From the NCBI RefSeq assembly GCF_002940205.1, contig NZ_MDSK01000020.1, forward strand, positions 1 through 64,000: DNA of 64,000 nt. The letters are read 5' to 3'. This DNA is from Xanthomonas arboricola pv. guizotiae (lineage in GTDB: Bacteria > Pseudomonadota > Gammaproteobacteria > Xanthomonadales > Xanthomonadaceae). The translations under genes and the position numbers were made by a program. The notes below the pieces were generated by a model. That model ran no database searches and had not been told where the DNA came from. It worked only from the letters and a program-made list of their open reading frames with translations. This document shows, one piece after another, positions 53,230-63,723 of this stretch (its first letter is position 1; every line of letters starts with the position of its first letter).

Positions 53230-54540
53230 ATGTCCAGCATGCCCGCAAGGACTCCCATGCGCCCCACCCTTCTCTCCTGCAGCTGCGCGCTGGACGGCCC
53301 AGTACTGGTCGTCGACGACAGCGTGGTCCAGCGCGAACATGCGATGGCGCTGTGCCGCCAGCTCGGCGCCGTCGCGGTCGACGGCGCGGTGGACGGCCAC
53401 GCCGCGCTGGCCTGGCTGGGCAGTGCGATTGCGCCATCGCTGCTGCTGATCGATCTGGAAATGCCGGGCATGGACGGCGTGCAGTTGCTCGATGCGCTGG
53501 CGCGCGGCAAGTACAGCGTGCCGGTGGTGGTGGTCTCGCAGCGCGGCGGCGCCCTGATCGATGCAGTGATGCAGCTCAGCCGTAGTGCCGGGGTGCGCGT
53601 GCTCGGCGGCATCGAAAAGCCGATGCATCTGCAGGACCTGGCCAATGTGCTGCAGTGCGAACCGGGGCTGGCCACGAACGCGCCTGCGTTTGCACAGCCG
53701 GCGATCTCGCCGCTGATGTCCAGCGGTGGCGCGGCGGCATCGCGGCTGGACCGGGCCATGCGCCGCGGCGAAATCCGCGTGGCCTACCAGCCCAAGCTCG
53801 ATCTCAGGGATGGCCGCCTGCGCGGCGTGGAAGCCCTCGCGCGCTGGCGCCGCCCGCAAGGCGACATGATCGGGCCGGAGCGCTTCATTCCGCTGGCCGA
53901 ACGCGAAGGCCTGATCCATGCCTTGACCCAGCAGGTGATCGACCTGGCGGTCGCGCAACTGGTGGACTGGCGCGCAGAAGGCTTCGAGCTGAGCCTGGCC
54001 TTGAACCTGTCGCCCAACCTGCTCGGCGAGCAGGGCTTTCTCGAACAACTGTGCGGCAAGCTGGGCGACAACGGCCTGAGCCCGGCCGATCTGGTGCTGG
54101 AACTCACCGAAAGCGCCATCGTCGAGCCGGCCAACGCCTTGAGCATGCTGGCGCGCCTGCGCCTGCATGGCTTCGGCCTGTCGATCGACGACTACGGCAC
54201 GGGGTTTTCCTCGCTGCAGCGCCTGGCCAGCATTCCCTTCACCGAACTCAAGCTGGATCGCAGCTTCGTGCATGCCGCCCATCGCAGCCGCAGCCAGCGC
54301 ACGGTGCTCGAATCCACGCTGGAACTGGCGCACCGGCTCGACCTCACCGCCGTGGCCGAAGGCGTGGAAACACCCGAGGATTGGCGGCTATTGCGCGAAC
54401 TCGGCTGCGACCTGGCCCAAGGCTACCTGATGGGCTCGCCGATGCCCGGGCCGATGCTGTCGGAATGGTGGCGCGAGCACGCCGTGCGCATCGCACGCCT
54501 GTGCGGCAACGCACTGCCCAGCGATGCGGATGTCGCCTGA
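53230..54540 (+). CDS. Receiver-EAL protein, c-di-GMP phosphodiesterase in the chemotaxis operon
   Basis: 436 residues. N-terminal receiver: LVVDDSVVQREHAMALC, Asp75 as phospho-acceptor (LLLIDLEMPGMDG), Lys in GIEKPMHL. C-terminal EAL domain with catalytic motifs intact: GVEALARWRRP (EAL), NLSPNLL, LELTES, DDYGTGFSSL, LKLDRSF and VAEGVETPEDW. It should degrade cyclic di-GMP when activated, probably on phosphorylation by CheA. Its placement between cheW and cheR, coupled by one-base junctions on both sides (TGA-C-ATG), suggests direct control of c-di-GMP by chemotactic signals. It occupies a place where a plain CheY might be expected. Confidence 0.92.
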   Translation: MSSMPARTPMRPTLLSCSCALDGPVLVVDDSVVQREHAMALCRQLGAVAVDGAVDGHAALAWLGSAIAPSLLLIDLEMPGMDGVQLLDALARGKYSVPVVVVSQRGGALIDAVMQLSRSAGVRVLGGIEKPMHLQDLANVLQCEPGLATNAPAFAQPAISPLMSSGGAAASRLDRAMRRGEIRVAYQPKLDLRDGRLRGVEALARWRRPQGDMIGPERFIPLAEREGLIHALTQQVIDLAVAQLVDWRAEGFELSLALNLSPNLLGEQGFLEQLCGKLGDNGLSPADLVLELTESAIVEPANALSMLARLRLHGFGLSIDDYGTGFSSLQRLASIPFTELKLDRSFVHAAHRSRSQRTVLESTLELAHRLDLTAVAEGVETPEDWRLLRELGCDLAQGYLMGSPMPGPMLSEWWREHAVRIARLCGNALPSDADVA

Positions 54541-54541
54541 C

Positions 54542-55348
54542 ATGAGCACGGCCACCGCCATCACCGAACAGGAATTCGGCCGCTTCCAGCGCTTCATCTT
54601 CGAAGCGGCCGGCATCAGCATTTCCTCCGGCAAGAAAGCCATGTTGTGCGGCCGTCTGGGCAAGCGCCTGCGCGAACACCGGTTCAGCAACTACACGCAA
54701 TACCTGCAATTGCTGGAAAGCCGCCAGGACCGCGCCGAGATCCAGACCGCGATCGATCTGCTGACCACCAACGAGACCTACTTCTTCCGCGAGCCCAAGC
54801 ACTTCGAGCTGCTGCGCAAGCTGGCCGGCGAACATCGCGGCGGCCTGCCGTTCCGCTGCTGGAGCGCGGCCAGTTCCAGCGGCGAAGAGGCCTACAGCAT
54901 GGCGATGGTGCTGGACGACGCCTTGCAGGGACGGCCGTTCGAAGTGGTCGGCAGCGACATCAGCACCCGCGTGCTGGCCAAGGCGCGCACCGGGCACTAC
55001 GCCCTGCAACGCATCGACGGCATTCCGCAGGTGTATCTCAAGCGCTATTGCCTGCGTGGTCAGGGCGAGTACGACGGCACCTTGCTGGTGGAGCGCCGCC
55101 TGCGCGACCGGGTCAAGTTCGTGCATGCCAACCTCAACACGGCCCTGCCGATGCTGGGCAGCTTCGATGCGATCTTCTTGCGCAATGTGATGATCTATTT
55201 CAATGGCCAGACCAAGCGCGAGGTCATCCTGCGCGTGCTGTCCAACCTCAAGTCGGGCGGCTATTTCTGCATCGGTCATTCGGAAAGCCTGAGCGAACTC
55301 GACATCGATCTGGTCCAGGTGGCACCCTCGATCTTCCGCAAGGCCTGA
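54542..55348 (+). CDS. cheR: Chemotaxis protein methyltransferase CheR
   Basis: 268 residues. N-terminal helical domain ([37 protein letters not shown]) and Rossmann methyltransferase domain with [39 protein letters not shown] (AdoMet site), [17 protein letters not shown], and [13 protein letters not shown]. It methylates glutamates of the chemoreceptor for adaptation. ATG one base after the EAL gene's stop. Confidence 0.94.
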   Translation: MSTATAITEQEFGRFQRFIFEAAGISISSGKKAMLCGRLGKRLREHRFSNYTQYLQLLESRQDRAEIQTAIDLLTTNETYFFREPKHFELLRKLAGEHRGGLPFRCWSAASSSGEEAYSMAMVLDDALQGRPFEVVGSDISTRVLAKARTGHYALQRIDGIPQVYLKRYCLRGQGEYDGTLLVERRLRDRVKFVHANLNTALPMLGSFDAIFLRNVMIYFNGQTKREVILRVLSNLKSGGYFCIGHSESLSELDIDLVQVAPSIFRKA

Positions 55349-55362
55349 GCCAAGGATCCCCC

Positions 55363-56472
55363 GTGTCGACAGCCCTCAACCGCCCTGCCGCCAGCCCCAA
55401 TCCCATCAAGGCCATGGTCGTCGACGACTCGGCGGTGGTGCGCCAGGTGCTGGTGGGCGTGCTCAACGACGCGGACGATATCGAGGTCATCGCCACCGCG
55501 GCCGACCCGTTGCTGGCGATCGAGAAGATGCGCAAGCAATGGCCGGACGTGATCGTGCTGGATGTGGAAATGCCGCGCATGGACGGCATCACCTTCCTGC
55601 GCAAGATCATGAGCGAGCGCCCCACCCCGGTGGTGATCTGTTCCACGCTCACCGAAAAGGGCGCACGCGTCACCATGGATGCCCTGGCCGCCGGTGCGGT
55701 GGCAGTGGTGACCAAGCCGCGGCTGGGGCTCAAGCAGTTCCTCACCGATTCGGCCGACGAACTGGTCAATACCGTGCGCAGCGCCGCACGCGCCAATGTC
55801 AAACGGCTGGCCGCGCGGGTTGCCGCAGCGCCGCTGGAAGCGGAGGTCAAGCACACCGCCGACGTGATCCTGCCGGCGCAAAGCGGGCGCGCGCTGGCGC
55901 AGACCACCGAGCGCATCGTCGCCATCGGCACCTCCACCGGCGGCACCCAGGCGCTGGAAGAAGTGCTGACCGCCTTGCCGCGCGTCTGCCCCGGCATCGT
56001 GATCGTGCAGCACATGCCGGAGAAATTCACCGCTGCCTTCGCCGCGCGCCTCAACGGCCTGTGCCAGATCGCGGTGAAGGAAGCGGCCAACAACGACCGG
56101 GTGATGCCGGGCCGCGCATTGATCGCGCCCGGCGGCAAGCATCTGCTGCTGCGCCGCAGTGGCGCGCAGTATTTCGTCGAAGTGATGGAAGGCCCGCCGG
56201 TCAACCGGCATCGTCCGTCGGTGGATGTGCTGTTCCGCTCGGCCGCGCGTGCGGCCGGCAGCAATGCGCTGGGCATCATCATGACCGGCATGGGCGACGA
56301 CGGCGCCGCCGGGCTGCTGGAAATGCGCCAGGCCGGCGCGCGCACGGTGGCGCAGGACGAGCACACCAGCATCGTGTTCGGCATGCCCAAGGAAGCGATC
56401 AAACGCGGCGGCGCCGACCGCATCCTGCCGCTGGGCGCGATGGCACGCGAGATCGTGACACAGCTGCAATGA
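55363..56472 (+). CDS. cheB: Chemotaxis response regulator protein-glutamate methylesterase CheB
   Basis: 369 residues, GTG start at 55363 after AAGGAT (no ATG is near the family N-terminus). Receiver with VVDDS and Asp67 ([14 protein letters not shown]). Esterase triad: Ser in [14 protein letters not shown], His in [17 protein letters not shown] and Asp in [12 protein letters not shown]. It removes receptor methyl groups when phosphorylated by CheA, opposing CheR. Last gene of the operon; a strong palindrome (56624) lies between it and the convergent phospholipase-like gene. Confidence 0.95.
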   Translation: MSTALNRPAASPNPIKAMVVDDSAVVRQVLVGVLNDADDIEVIATAADPLLAIEKMRKQWPDVIVLDVEMPRMDGITFLRKIMSERPTPVVICSTLTEKGARVTMDALAAGAVAVVTKPRLGLKQFLTDSADELVNTVRSAARANVKRLAARVAAAPLEAEVKHTADVILPAQSGRALAQTTERIVAIGTSTGGTQALEEVLTALPRVCPGIVIVQHMPEKFTAAFAARLNGLCQIAVKEAANNDRVMPGRALIAPGGKHLLLRRSGAQYFVEVMEGPPVNRHRPSVDVLFRSAARAAGSNALGIIMTGMGDDGAAGLLEMRQAGARTVAQDEHTSIVFGMPKEAIKRGGADRILPLGAMAREIVTQLQ

Positions 56473-56623
56473 CACCAGGGACGTCCGCGCCACGCGCGAA
56501 CGTATCTCACAGGCCCACCGCGCCTCCTGCTCGACAGGCCCACTGTGTCTGCCCCGACAGAACCACTGCATCTGCGGAGGACCGACGCACGCATTTCTCC
56601 CATCCATGAAGAGCCGCCACATT

Positions 56624-56649
56624 CCCTTCTCCCGCCTGCGGGAGAAGGG
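56624..56649. terminator. Bidirectional hairpin between convergent genes
   Basis: CCCTTCTCCCGC and GCGGGAGAAGGG form a perfect twelve-pair stem with a two-base loop. It is of the widespread CTCCCGC-type intergenic repeat class. It lies between the stops of cheB and the convergent PLD gene, so it probably ends both transcripts, although there is no long T-run on either side. Confidence 0.6.
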
Positions 56650-56685
56650 GCCCGCAGGGCGGATGAGGGCACGCTTGCCAGACAG

Positions 56686-58248
56686 CTACAGCTGCGACTC
56701 CAGCGGCAACCAGCCCATCACCGTCGCCGCACCACGCCGCCACACGCTGGCTGCCGGCTCCTGCGACCACACCTCGGGCGGCTTTGCGGCATCGTCGTGC
56801 CAACGCAGCGCGCCCTGTTCCAGGGTCACGCGGTAACTCACCGGCGCACTGACCTTGCGGTTGTAGACCTGCTCCAGTTGCGCGGCCACTGCGCGATCGT
56901 TGAACAGCAGGCCCATTTCGGTGTTGAGGTTCATCGAGCGCGGATCCAGATTGAACGAGCCGATGAAGCCGCAGCTGTCGTCCACCACGAAGGCCTTGGT
57001 GTGCAGGCTGGCGCCGCTGGACCCGAACAGGCTGCCGTCCGGCTTGCCCATCGGCTTGAGCTCGTGCAGGCGCACGCCCTGGGCGAGCAAGGGCACGCGG
57101 TAATCGGCATAGCCGCTGTGCACGGCCACCACGTCGTTCGCCGCCAGCGAATTGGTCAGGATGCTCACGCGCACGTTGCGCCGGCGCAGGTTGCCGATCC
57201 AGCGCATGCCTTCCTCGCCCGGCACGAAGTACGGCGAGATCACCTTCAGCTCGCGCTGCGCATGCGCCATCTCGCCGATCAGGATTGGCGTCATCCAGTC
57301 CGCCTGCGGCGGTGCGCCCTCGGCCTTTCCCGGCGGGTCGGAGACGATGCGCGCCTGCTCCAGCCAGTGCACCTGGCGCTGGCCCTGCGTCAGGGCCTGC
57401 ACGCTCGGCGACTGGCGCAGCCGCTCCACGTAGGGATGCGCGCGTGCCGATGCCAGGCCGGCGTCCAGACTGCCGCGCAACGCATCCAGTGCCTGCGGCC
57501 GGGCGGTCACCAGCGCGGCCAGCGGCAAGGCGTTGGGGCTGTTCCAGTACGCATCGAAGACCTGCTCGGCCTGGCCCACGGCCGGCCCCATCAAGGCCGC
57601 ATCCATGTCCATGAAGTTGGTGTCGCGCGCCGCATCGAAATACTCGTCGCCGACATTGCGTCCCACCACCACCGCCATCCGGCCATCGGCAATCCAGGCC
57701 TTGTTATGCATGCGCCGATTGATGCTGAACATGCGCAGCACCATCTCCACGCCGCGCATCAGCGTGCCTTCGCGCGCACGGGTGGGATTGAACAGCCGGA
57801 TCTCGATCAGCGGGTGGCTGTCCAGCGCCGCCAGCACCGAATCGCTGCCGTGGATGTTCATGTCGTCCAGCAGCAGGCGCACGCGCACGCCGCGATCGGC
57901 CGCATGCAGCAGCTCGTTGTGCAGCAGGTTGCCGGTGAAGTCCGCATGCCAGATGTAGTACTGCAGATCCAGGCTGCGCCCGGCCGCACGCGCGGTGAGC
58001 GCGCGCACCGCGAACGCATCGACGTTGTCGGGCAGGATCACCATGCCGGTCTGGCCGGCATGTGCCTGCTGCAGCGGCGCGACCACCCGATCGATCGGCG
58101 TTGCCATCGCCGTGGCAGGCAGCGCATGGCTCACCGCACCACGCTGACGATCGGCAAAGCGCCCGTAGCCGTACAACGACAGCACGCTGCCCAGCACCAG
58201 GATCAGCACACCGATCCCGATCGCCTTGAAGATCTTTCGCCTTGTCAC
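56686..58248 (-). CDS. Phospholipase D-like/cardiolipin synthase-type protein
   Basis: 520 residues. N-terminal membrane helix (AIGIGVLILVLGSVLSLYGYG), then two HKD domains: HNKAWIADGRMAVVVGRN and HTKAFVVDDSCGFIGSFNLDPRS, both with the full HxK-x4-D set. LDLQYYIWHADFTG precedes the first. This is the architecture of ClsC-like cardiolipin synthases, which make cardiolipin from phospholipids at the inner membrane; a phospholipase or other transphosphatidylase role is possible. Transcribed towards cheB. Confidence 0.9.
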   Translation of the reverse strand: MTRRKIFKAIGIGVLILVLGSVLSLYGYGRFADRQRGAVSHALPATAMATPIDRVVAPLQQAHAGQTGMVILPDNVDAFAVRALTARAAGRSLDLQYYIWHADFTGNLLHNELLHAADRGVRVRLLLDDMNIHGSDSVLAALDSHPLIEIRLFNPTRAREGTLMRGVEMVLRMFSINRRMHNKAWIADGRMAVVVGRNVGDEYFDAARDTNFMDMDAALMGPAVGQAEQVFDAYWNSPNALPLAALVTARPQALDALRGSLDAGLASARAHPYVERLRQSPSVQALTQGQRQVHWLEQARIVSDPPGKAEGAPPQADWMTPILIGEMAHAQRELKVISPYFVPGEEGMRWIGNLRRRNVRVSILTNSLAANDVVAVHSGYADYRVPLLAQGVRLHELKPMGKPDGSLFGSSGASLHTKAFVVDDSCGFIGSFNLDPRSMNLNTEMGLLFNDRAVAAQLEQVYNRKVSAPVSYRVTLEQGALRWHDDAAKPPEVWSQEPAASVWRRGAATVMGWLPLESQL

Positions 58249-58401
58249 TGCCGCTCCCTGCCATTCGGAGCGCGGCAGTCTAGACGCTGCACCGGCAGCT
58301 CGATGTGCAGACGCAGCCGCAAGCAGGCTCTACAACGCCGCTAAAAGACGCGGCAACCGCAGCACGCGCAGTCGCAACTGCGCGTGCTGCAGTTGCGCCG
58401 A

Positions 58402-60488
58402 TCACCAGATCGCGCCGCGTTCCTTGTCGCCACGCAGCATCGCATCGCCGGGCTTGCACTGGAATGCCTGCGCAAATGCCGGCATGTTCGACGGCGCGCC
58501 ATTGGCGCGGAAATTGGCCGGCGCATGCGGATCGGTATTCAGGCGCACGCGCAATTCGCCGTCGGTGAAGTTGCGGCGCCACACGGTGGCCCAGTTCATG
58601 AAGAAGCGCTGGTCCTGGGTGTAACCGTCGATGTCCTTGCTGGCGTCGGGTTGTTCCTTCAGCGCCATCTGCAGCGCGTCGTAGGCCACGGTGAGGCCGC
58701 CCAGGTCGCCGATGTTCTCGCCCAGGGTCAGCTTGCCTTTGACATGGACGCCGGGAATCGCCTCATAGCCGTCGAACTGCGCCACCAGCTGGTCGGTGCG
58801 CTGGGTGAACAGCTTGCGGTCCGCATCGTCCACCAGGTATCGAAGTTGCCCTTGGCATCGAACTGGCTGCCGGAGTCGTCGTAGCCATGCATCATTTCGT
58901 GCCCGATCACCGCGCCGATGCCGCCGTAGTTCAACGCCGGGTCGGCCTTGGGATCGAAGAACGGCGGCTGCAGGATCGCCGCCGGAAACACGATCTCGTT
59001 GCGCGTGGCGTTGTAGTACGCATTGACCGTCTGCGGAGTCATATGCCACTCGCGCTTGTCGACCGGCTTGCCGATCTTGTCCAGCATGTAGCGGTAGTTG
59101 AACGCCTGCGCCGCCTGCATATTGGCCAGGAATCCATCGCCGCGGGTCTGCAGGCCCGACCAGTCGCGCCATTGGTCCGGGTAGCCGATCTTGGGCGTGA
59201 AGCTGGCCCACTTCTCCAGCGCGCGCTGCTTGGTTTCCGCGCTCATCCAGTCGAGCTTTTCCAGCCGCGCCTTGAGCGCCGCCGAGAGGTTCTGCACCAG
59301 CTGCTGCATCTGCTGCTTGGACTCGACCGGGAACGCGGACTGCACGTACAGCTGGCCCAGGGCCTCGCCCATCGCCTCGTTGACCGCGTTCAAGGTGCGC
59401 TTCCAGCGCGGCAGCATGCCCTGCTGACCACGCAGCGTCTTGGCATAGAAATCGAAGTTGGCCTGCTCGAACGGTTTGGCCAAGTACGGCGCTGCCTCAT
59501 CCACGCTGTGGAAACGCAGGTAGGCCTTCCAGGTGTCCACCGGCGTGTCGGCCAGCATCGCATCGAGCTCGGCGAAGTAACCCGGCTGGCTCAGCGAGAA
59601 CGTCCCGGCCGGCACTTTGAGCGCGCTGAAGAACGCCTGCCAATCGAAATGCGGCGTGACCGCATTGGCGCCGGCTACATCGACCGGGTTGTAGCGCTTG
59701 GCCGGGTCGCGCAGTTCGATACGCGACAGCGAGGCATTGGCCAGGCGCGTTTCGAACGCCATCACCGCCTTGGCCTGGGTTGCCGCCTGCGCTGCCGCGA
59801 CGCCGGACAATTCCAGCACGCGCGCGATGTAGGCCACGTACTGCTCACGGATCCTGGCCTGCGCCGGATCGGTGTAATAGCCCTTTTCCGGCAGCCCCAG
59901 ACCGCCCTGGCCTGCGTAGGCGATCATCTGCTCGGAATTCTTGTAGTCGGCATTGGCGCCGAACGAGAACATGAAGCCCTGGCCCTTGGCATAGCTGTCG
60001 CGCAACCACGCGGCGATGGACGGCGCATCGGTCAGCGCATCGATCGCCTTCAGCTGCGGCTGCAGCGGCGTGATGCCGGCCTTGTCGATCGCCGCTTCGT
60101 CCGAGCCGGTGCGCCACAGGTCGGCGATCTTGGCATCGACCGATCCGGCCGACAGGTTGCCGCGCGCCAGTTGCTCCACCAGCGCGTGCTGGATGGTCAG
60201 CGAACGCTCGGCCAGCACTTCGAAACTGCCCCAGCTGGTGCGGTCCGATGGCACCGGATTGGCCTTGAGCCACTTGGCGTTGACGAAGCCGTTGAGATCC
60301 TGGCACGCGTTGATGGCCGGATCCAGGTCGTTGATGCCGAAGGCCACGATCGGTGCATCGAGCTTGGACACATCCACCCTGGTCGGTGCGGCCGGTGCCG
60401 GCCTGGCGCTGTCGTCGGAACTGCCACACGCCGAGAGCGTCACCGCGATGGCCACCGCAAGCGACAGTGGCGCGAATTTGCTCAACAT
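58402..60488 (-). pseudogene. M13-family metallopeptidase (PepO-like) interrupted by a frameshift
   Basis: Read from 60488 (MLSKFAPLSLAVAIAVTLSAC, lipoprotein signal), the frame gives a typical M13 peptidase up to the zinc motif HEMMHGYDDSG and DAKGNFDTWW. It then shifts at about 58829-58833 and stops at 58728. The correct C-terminus continues in another frame: DADRKLFTQRTDQLVAQFDGYEAIPG, GENIGDLGGL (third zinc ligand), ending CKPGDAMLRGDKERGAIW at 58402. One missing base after the TGGTGGAC stretch explains everything; joined, it would be about 695 residues, the normal M13 length. It is either a recent mutation or a sequencing error. The intact protein would be an envelope oligopeptidase. Confidence 0.9.
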
Positions 60489-60737
60489 CTTTCCATTCTC
60501 CAAGGCAGACGACCGCGTCGGACGCAGTCAAAAAAGTAGGCAATCAGCGCAGACACACCAACCACACCATCATCGCAACGGCACCGCAACGCCCTGACGT
60601 CCGGTGCCGCGCCTTATCGAAGAACGCACAACGACCGACAAGACACTGCGCGTCAGCCGGGCACGCGCGTGCCAGCGCCATCTACCGCCGCGCAAACCAC
60701 CCAGCAGTCCGGCGCAGCAGCGCGCCATCGACTGCCA

Positions 60738-61055
60738 TCATTTGCGCGCGTACACCGGCGCCATCAGCAGATACACCGGATACGCCAGCGCCATCAGCAC
60801 CAGCGCGACCTCATGCCCGGACGCCGCCTCCGCCCAGGATTCCATCTGCCGCGACGGCCCCAGGAAACCGAACATCAGCAGCGCCACGCCCATGACGCAG
60901 ATTAGTAGCGCCACGCCGATCGCCGAAGCGGACACGCTGCCCCAGGCCAGCACCGCGAACGCAGCGCTGCCACCAGCCAACAGCAGCCCCAACGTCACCA
61001 GATACGCGCGGCAGTAGGTGGCACTCATCTGTTGCCTGTTACGCTTGCTGGACAT
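60738..61055 (-). CDS. Small four-helix membrane protein, function unknown
   Basis: 105 residues, mostly hydrophobic: YLVTLGLLLAGGSAAFAVLAWG, AIGVALLICVMGVALLMFGFLG and ALVLMALAYPVYLLMAPVY are clear membrane segments. A strong GGGGAGG lies just before two consecutive ATGs (61058 and 61055); the second gives the better spacing and is used. No family recognised. It lies between the M13 gene and gpmA on the same strand. Confidence 0.65.
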   Translation of the reverse strand: MSSKRNRQQMSATYCRAYLVTLGLLLAGGSAAFAVLAWGSVSASAIGVALLICVMGVALLMFGFLGPSRQMESWAEAASGHEVALVLMALAYPVYLLMAPVYARK

Positions 61056-61220
61056 CATGCCTCCCCTGCAAGAACACACGCATGCGGTCCTGCGGTACCC
61101 GTTCGATCCGCGAACAGGCGCCGCCCGTGTGTCAAACCCGCACGCGTCGTTGGACCGAACGGTGCGAAACCCACGCCACGCTGCGCGCCATGCACGCAGC
61201 GCAGCTGGCGGATGCGGCGA

Positions 61221-61970
61221 TTATTTCGCCTTGCCCTGGTTGGCCACCGCATCGGCGGCACGCTTGGCCGCTTCCGGGTCGCCCAGATAGCGGTAGCTTT
61301 GCACCTGCAGGTTGTCGTCCAGTTCGAACAGCAACGGAATGCCGGTCGGGATGTTGAGCTCCAGGATCTGCTCGTTGGAGACATCGTTGAGGTATTTGTA
61401 CAGCGCACGCAGCGAGTTGCCGTGCGCGGTCACCAGCACGGTCTGCCCGGCCTTCAACTGCGGTGCGATCGCGTCGTGCCAGTACGGCAGCACGCGCACC
61501 AGCGTGGTCGCCAGCGACTCGGTGCCCGGCAATGCATTGCGGTCCAGCGTGGCGTAACGACGGTCGTGACACGGATGCCCCGGATCGTTGACGTCCATCG
61601 CCGGCGGCGGGATGTCGTAGGAACGGCGCCAGATCTTGACCTGTTCTTCGCCGTGCTTGGCTGCCGTCTCGGCCTTGTCCAGCCCCTGCAGGCCACCGTA
61701 GTGGCGCTCGTTGAGGCGCCAGCTCTTGGACACCGGCAACCAGTCCTGGTCGAGTTCCTTCAACGCGCCCTGCAGCGTGTGGATGGCGCGCTTGAGTACC
61801 GAGGTGTGCGCCACATCGAACTGCAGGCCTTCGTCCTTCATCAGCTTGCCGGCCGCAGCGGCTTCCTGGCGGCCTTGCTCGGTGAGTTCCACATCCACCC
61901 AGCCGGTGAAACGGTTGTCCAGGTTCCATTGGCTCTGGCCATGGCGCAGCAGTACGAGTTTGCGGGTCAC
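61221..61970 (-). CDS. gpmA: 2,3-bisphosphoglycerate-dependent phosphoglycerate mutase
   Basis: 249 residues from a GTG start at 61968-61970 ([11 protein letters not shown]), the start that fits family length. The phosphohistidine motif is [20 protein letters not shown]. Other conserved blocks are [47 protein letters not shown] and [15 protein letters not shown]. It interconverts 3- and 2-phosphoglycerate in glycolysis and gluconeogenesis. The start lies about 100 bases from the divergent nfi gene. Confidence 0.96.
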   Translation of the reverse strand: MTRKLVLLRHGQSQWNLDNRFTGWVDVELTEQGRQEAAAAGKLMKDEGLQFDVAHTSVLKRAIHTLQGALKELDQDWLPVSKSWRLNERHYGGLQGLDKAETAAKHGEEQVKIWRRSYDIPPPAMDVNDPGHPCHDRRYATLDRNALPGTESLATTLVRVLPYWHDAIAPQLKAGQTVLVTAHGNSLRALYKYLNDVSNEQILELNIPTGIPLLFELDDNLQVQSYRYLGDPEAAKRAADAVANQGKAK

Positions 61971-62071
61971 TACGGTTCTCCGATGGGGCCGATCAGCCTG
62001 CGATTGTAACGGCAGCCAGCGCATCGCAGGCGTGCACGAGCTGCCCACGCGTTGCGCGCGATGCTGCGGCC

Positions 62072-62785
62072 ATGCCCGACATCGCTCCCGTATTCGCCGG
62101 TTGGGACGGCAGTGTCACCCAGGCGCGACAGTTGCAGCGGCAGCTGGCACGGCAGGTCGTGTTGCAGGATGCAGTCGCGGCAACGCCGCAGTTGCTGGCC
62201 GGATTCGACGTCGGTTTCGAGGACGGCGGCCAGACCACGCGCGCGGCAGCCGTACTGCTGGATGCGCAGACCTTGCTGCCGCTGGAAATGCAGGTGGCAC
62301 GCGTGGCGACCTCGATGGCATATGTGCCCGGGCTGCTCAGCTTTCGCGAATTGCCGGCCCTGCTGCAGGCGCTGGCGCTGTTGTCGCGCACGCCGGAGCT
62401 GGCGTTCGTCGACGGCCAGGGCGTCGCCCATCCGCGCGGGCTCGGCATCGCCGCGCACTTCGGCGTGGTGACCGGGCTGCCCAGCATCGGCGTGGCCAAG
62501 CAACGGCTGGCCGGGACCTTCGTGGAGCCGGGTGCCGACCGCGGCGACCACAGCCCGATCCTGCTGGGCGGCACGCAGATCGGCTGGGCACTGCGCAGCA
62601 AGCCGCGCTGCAATCCCTTGATCGTCTCGCCCGGTCACCGCGTCTCCATGCAAGGCGCACTCGACTGGACCTTGCGCACCCTGCGTACGTATCGCCTGCC
62701 GGAACCGACGCGTCTGGCCGACCGCATCGCCTCCAGTCGTGGTGCGGTCATCCTGCAAGAGATAGGGTCGGGCACATTGTTTTGA
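62072..62785 (+). CDS. nfi: Endonuclease V (deoxyinosine 3' endonuclease)
   Basis: 237 residues. [24 protein letters not shown] carries the first catalytic aspartate, followed by [18 protein letters not shown] (the wedge region), [22 protein letters not shown] and [11 protein letters not shown], all family hallmarks. It nicks DNA near deaminated bases, especially deoxyinosine. Divergent from gpmA. ATG at 62072. Confidence 0.93.
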   Translation: MPDIAPVFAGWDGSVTQARQLQRQLARQVVLQDAVAATPQLLAGFDVGFEDGGQTTRAAAVLLDAQTLLPLEMQVARVATSMAYVPGLLSFRELPALLQALALLSRTPELAFVDGQGVAHPRGLGIAAHFGVVTGLPSIGVAKQRLAGTFVEPGADRGDHSPILLGGTQIGWALRSKPRCNPLIVSPGHRVSMQGALDWTLRTLRTYRLPEPTRLADRIASSRGAVILQEIGSGTLF

Positions 62786-63003
62786 CTCACGGCTTCGGAC
62801 GGTCAGAGCGCGCCTTATCTGCGCGCCTTCGGCAGAAACTGCCAGGGCGGCCGAACAGTCCCCCGGGCTGCTCCGCGAACATGCTTGAACCGAAAGTGAG
62901 CTAAAAAATCTTCGCTATATCCACTATGGCTGGCAGCGACACCAGCCATGGCTTGGCCAAGTACTCAGGAGCTCGCTTGCTTTCCGTCGGGGGCACGGCC
63001 GTC

Positions 63004-63390
63004 TTACTGGCCCTTGACCTCAATGCCGGTAGGGGAAATAGTGAAAATCACGACATCGTTTAGCGTAATAAAACGATTGGAGAGTCCTCCCAATCCCGTC
63101 CCGTCGCTGCAATCGAGCGTACTCATCCCGATGACGGTGTATTGGACATTCCTGTCGATGTTCTGCAAATGACTTTTCGCTCCACCAAGCTTGAGGCACA
63201 GCGGCGAGCCACGAAGCTCTTTCAGCAAAAGCGCCTTGACGGCAGGCGACGAATTGAAGGAATAGACCTTTACCACACCAGGAACGCGAGGCCCGCGCGC
63301 CTGTGCAGATGGAACCATGGCCATCATGGCGCAAGCACACAATGCCAAACAGAACTTGCTGCGACTTCCCGTTGAAAACGGCATCGGCAT
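63004..63390 (-). CDS. Small secreted protein, function unknown, in AT-richer DNA
   Basis: 128 residues. Signal peptide to about residue 31 (FCLALCACAMMAMVPSAQA), then KVYSFNSSPAVKALLLKELRG, SPLCLKLGGAKSHL, YTVIGMSTLDCSDGTGLGG and a short C-terminus. Two cysteines in the mature part could form a disulphide. No family is recognised. The surrounding 0.9 kb is less G+C-rich than the rest of the window and codon choice is looser, which suggests recent acquisition. An ATG two codons into the chain is an alternative start. Confidence 0.6.
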   Translation of the reverse strand: MPMPFSTGSRSKFCLALCACAMMAMVPSAQARGPRVPGVVKVYSFNSSPAVKALLLKELRGSPLCLKLGGAKSHLQNIDRNVQYTVIGMSTLDCSDGTGLGGLSNRFITLNDVVIFTISPTGIEVKGQ

Positions 63391-63723
63391 TTCTCCAGAT
63401 CAATGAATTGACAACGTGCACTACAGGCATGCACGCCAGCCTTTGAACGTCACAGCCGTCAAATAGCCGAGTAACGTTATATCTCCAGTCCGTTGGTGCT
63501 TGACCTAAAAGTCACCTACCCGTCTCCAAGAACGAAGGTTTTAAATGTGCAGAGACAGTGATTGGTCAGCCTTGCAGGATTGGTAACACGATCGTCTGAA
63601 GGCGCCTGCTTCCACACTACGCATACCCTCACGGCCATCGGCAAGGGCCCACGCCTGCCGCAGCTAATGCCAGATGGATTCAGGTATGGGAAGCTACAGG
63701 CGACTTCGTCACGAGCCAGCGCC
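63391..63723. other. AT-richer intergenic DNA, no gene recognised
   Basis: 333 bases between the secreted-protein gene and the pirin gene. No convincing frame, tRNA or repeat is seen; it belongs to the same lower-G+C stretch as the neighbouring orphan gene. Confidence 0.5.

Noticed and set aside
53230-53640. Reading the receiver part of the EAL protein as a plain CheY
   Set aside because: The frame continues without break into a complete EAL domain, so it is a receiver-EAL fusion and not cheY.
56486-56600. Candidate small gene after cheB
   Set aside because: Short, no start context, and adjacent to a palindromic repeat that often yields spurious frames.
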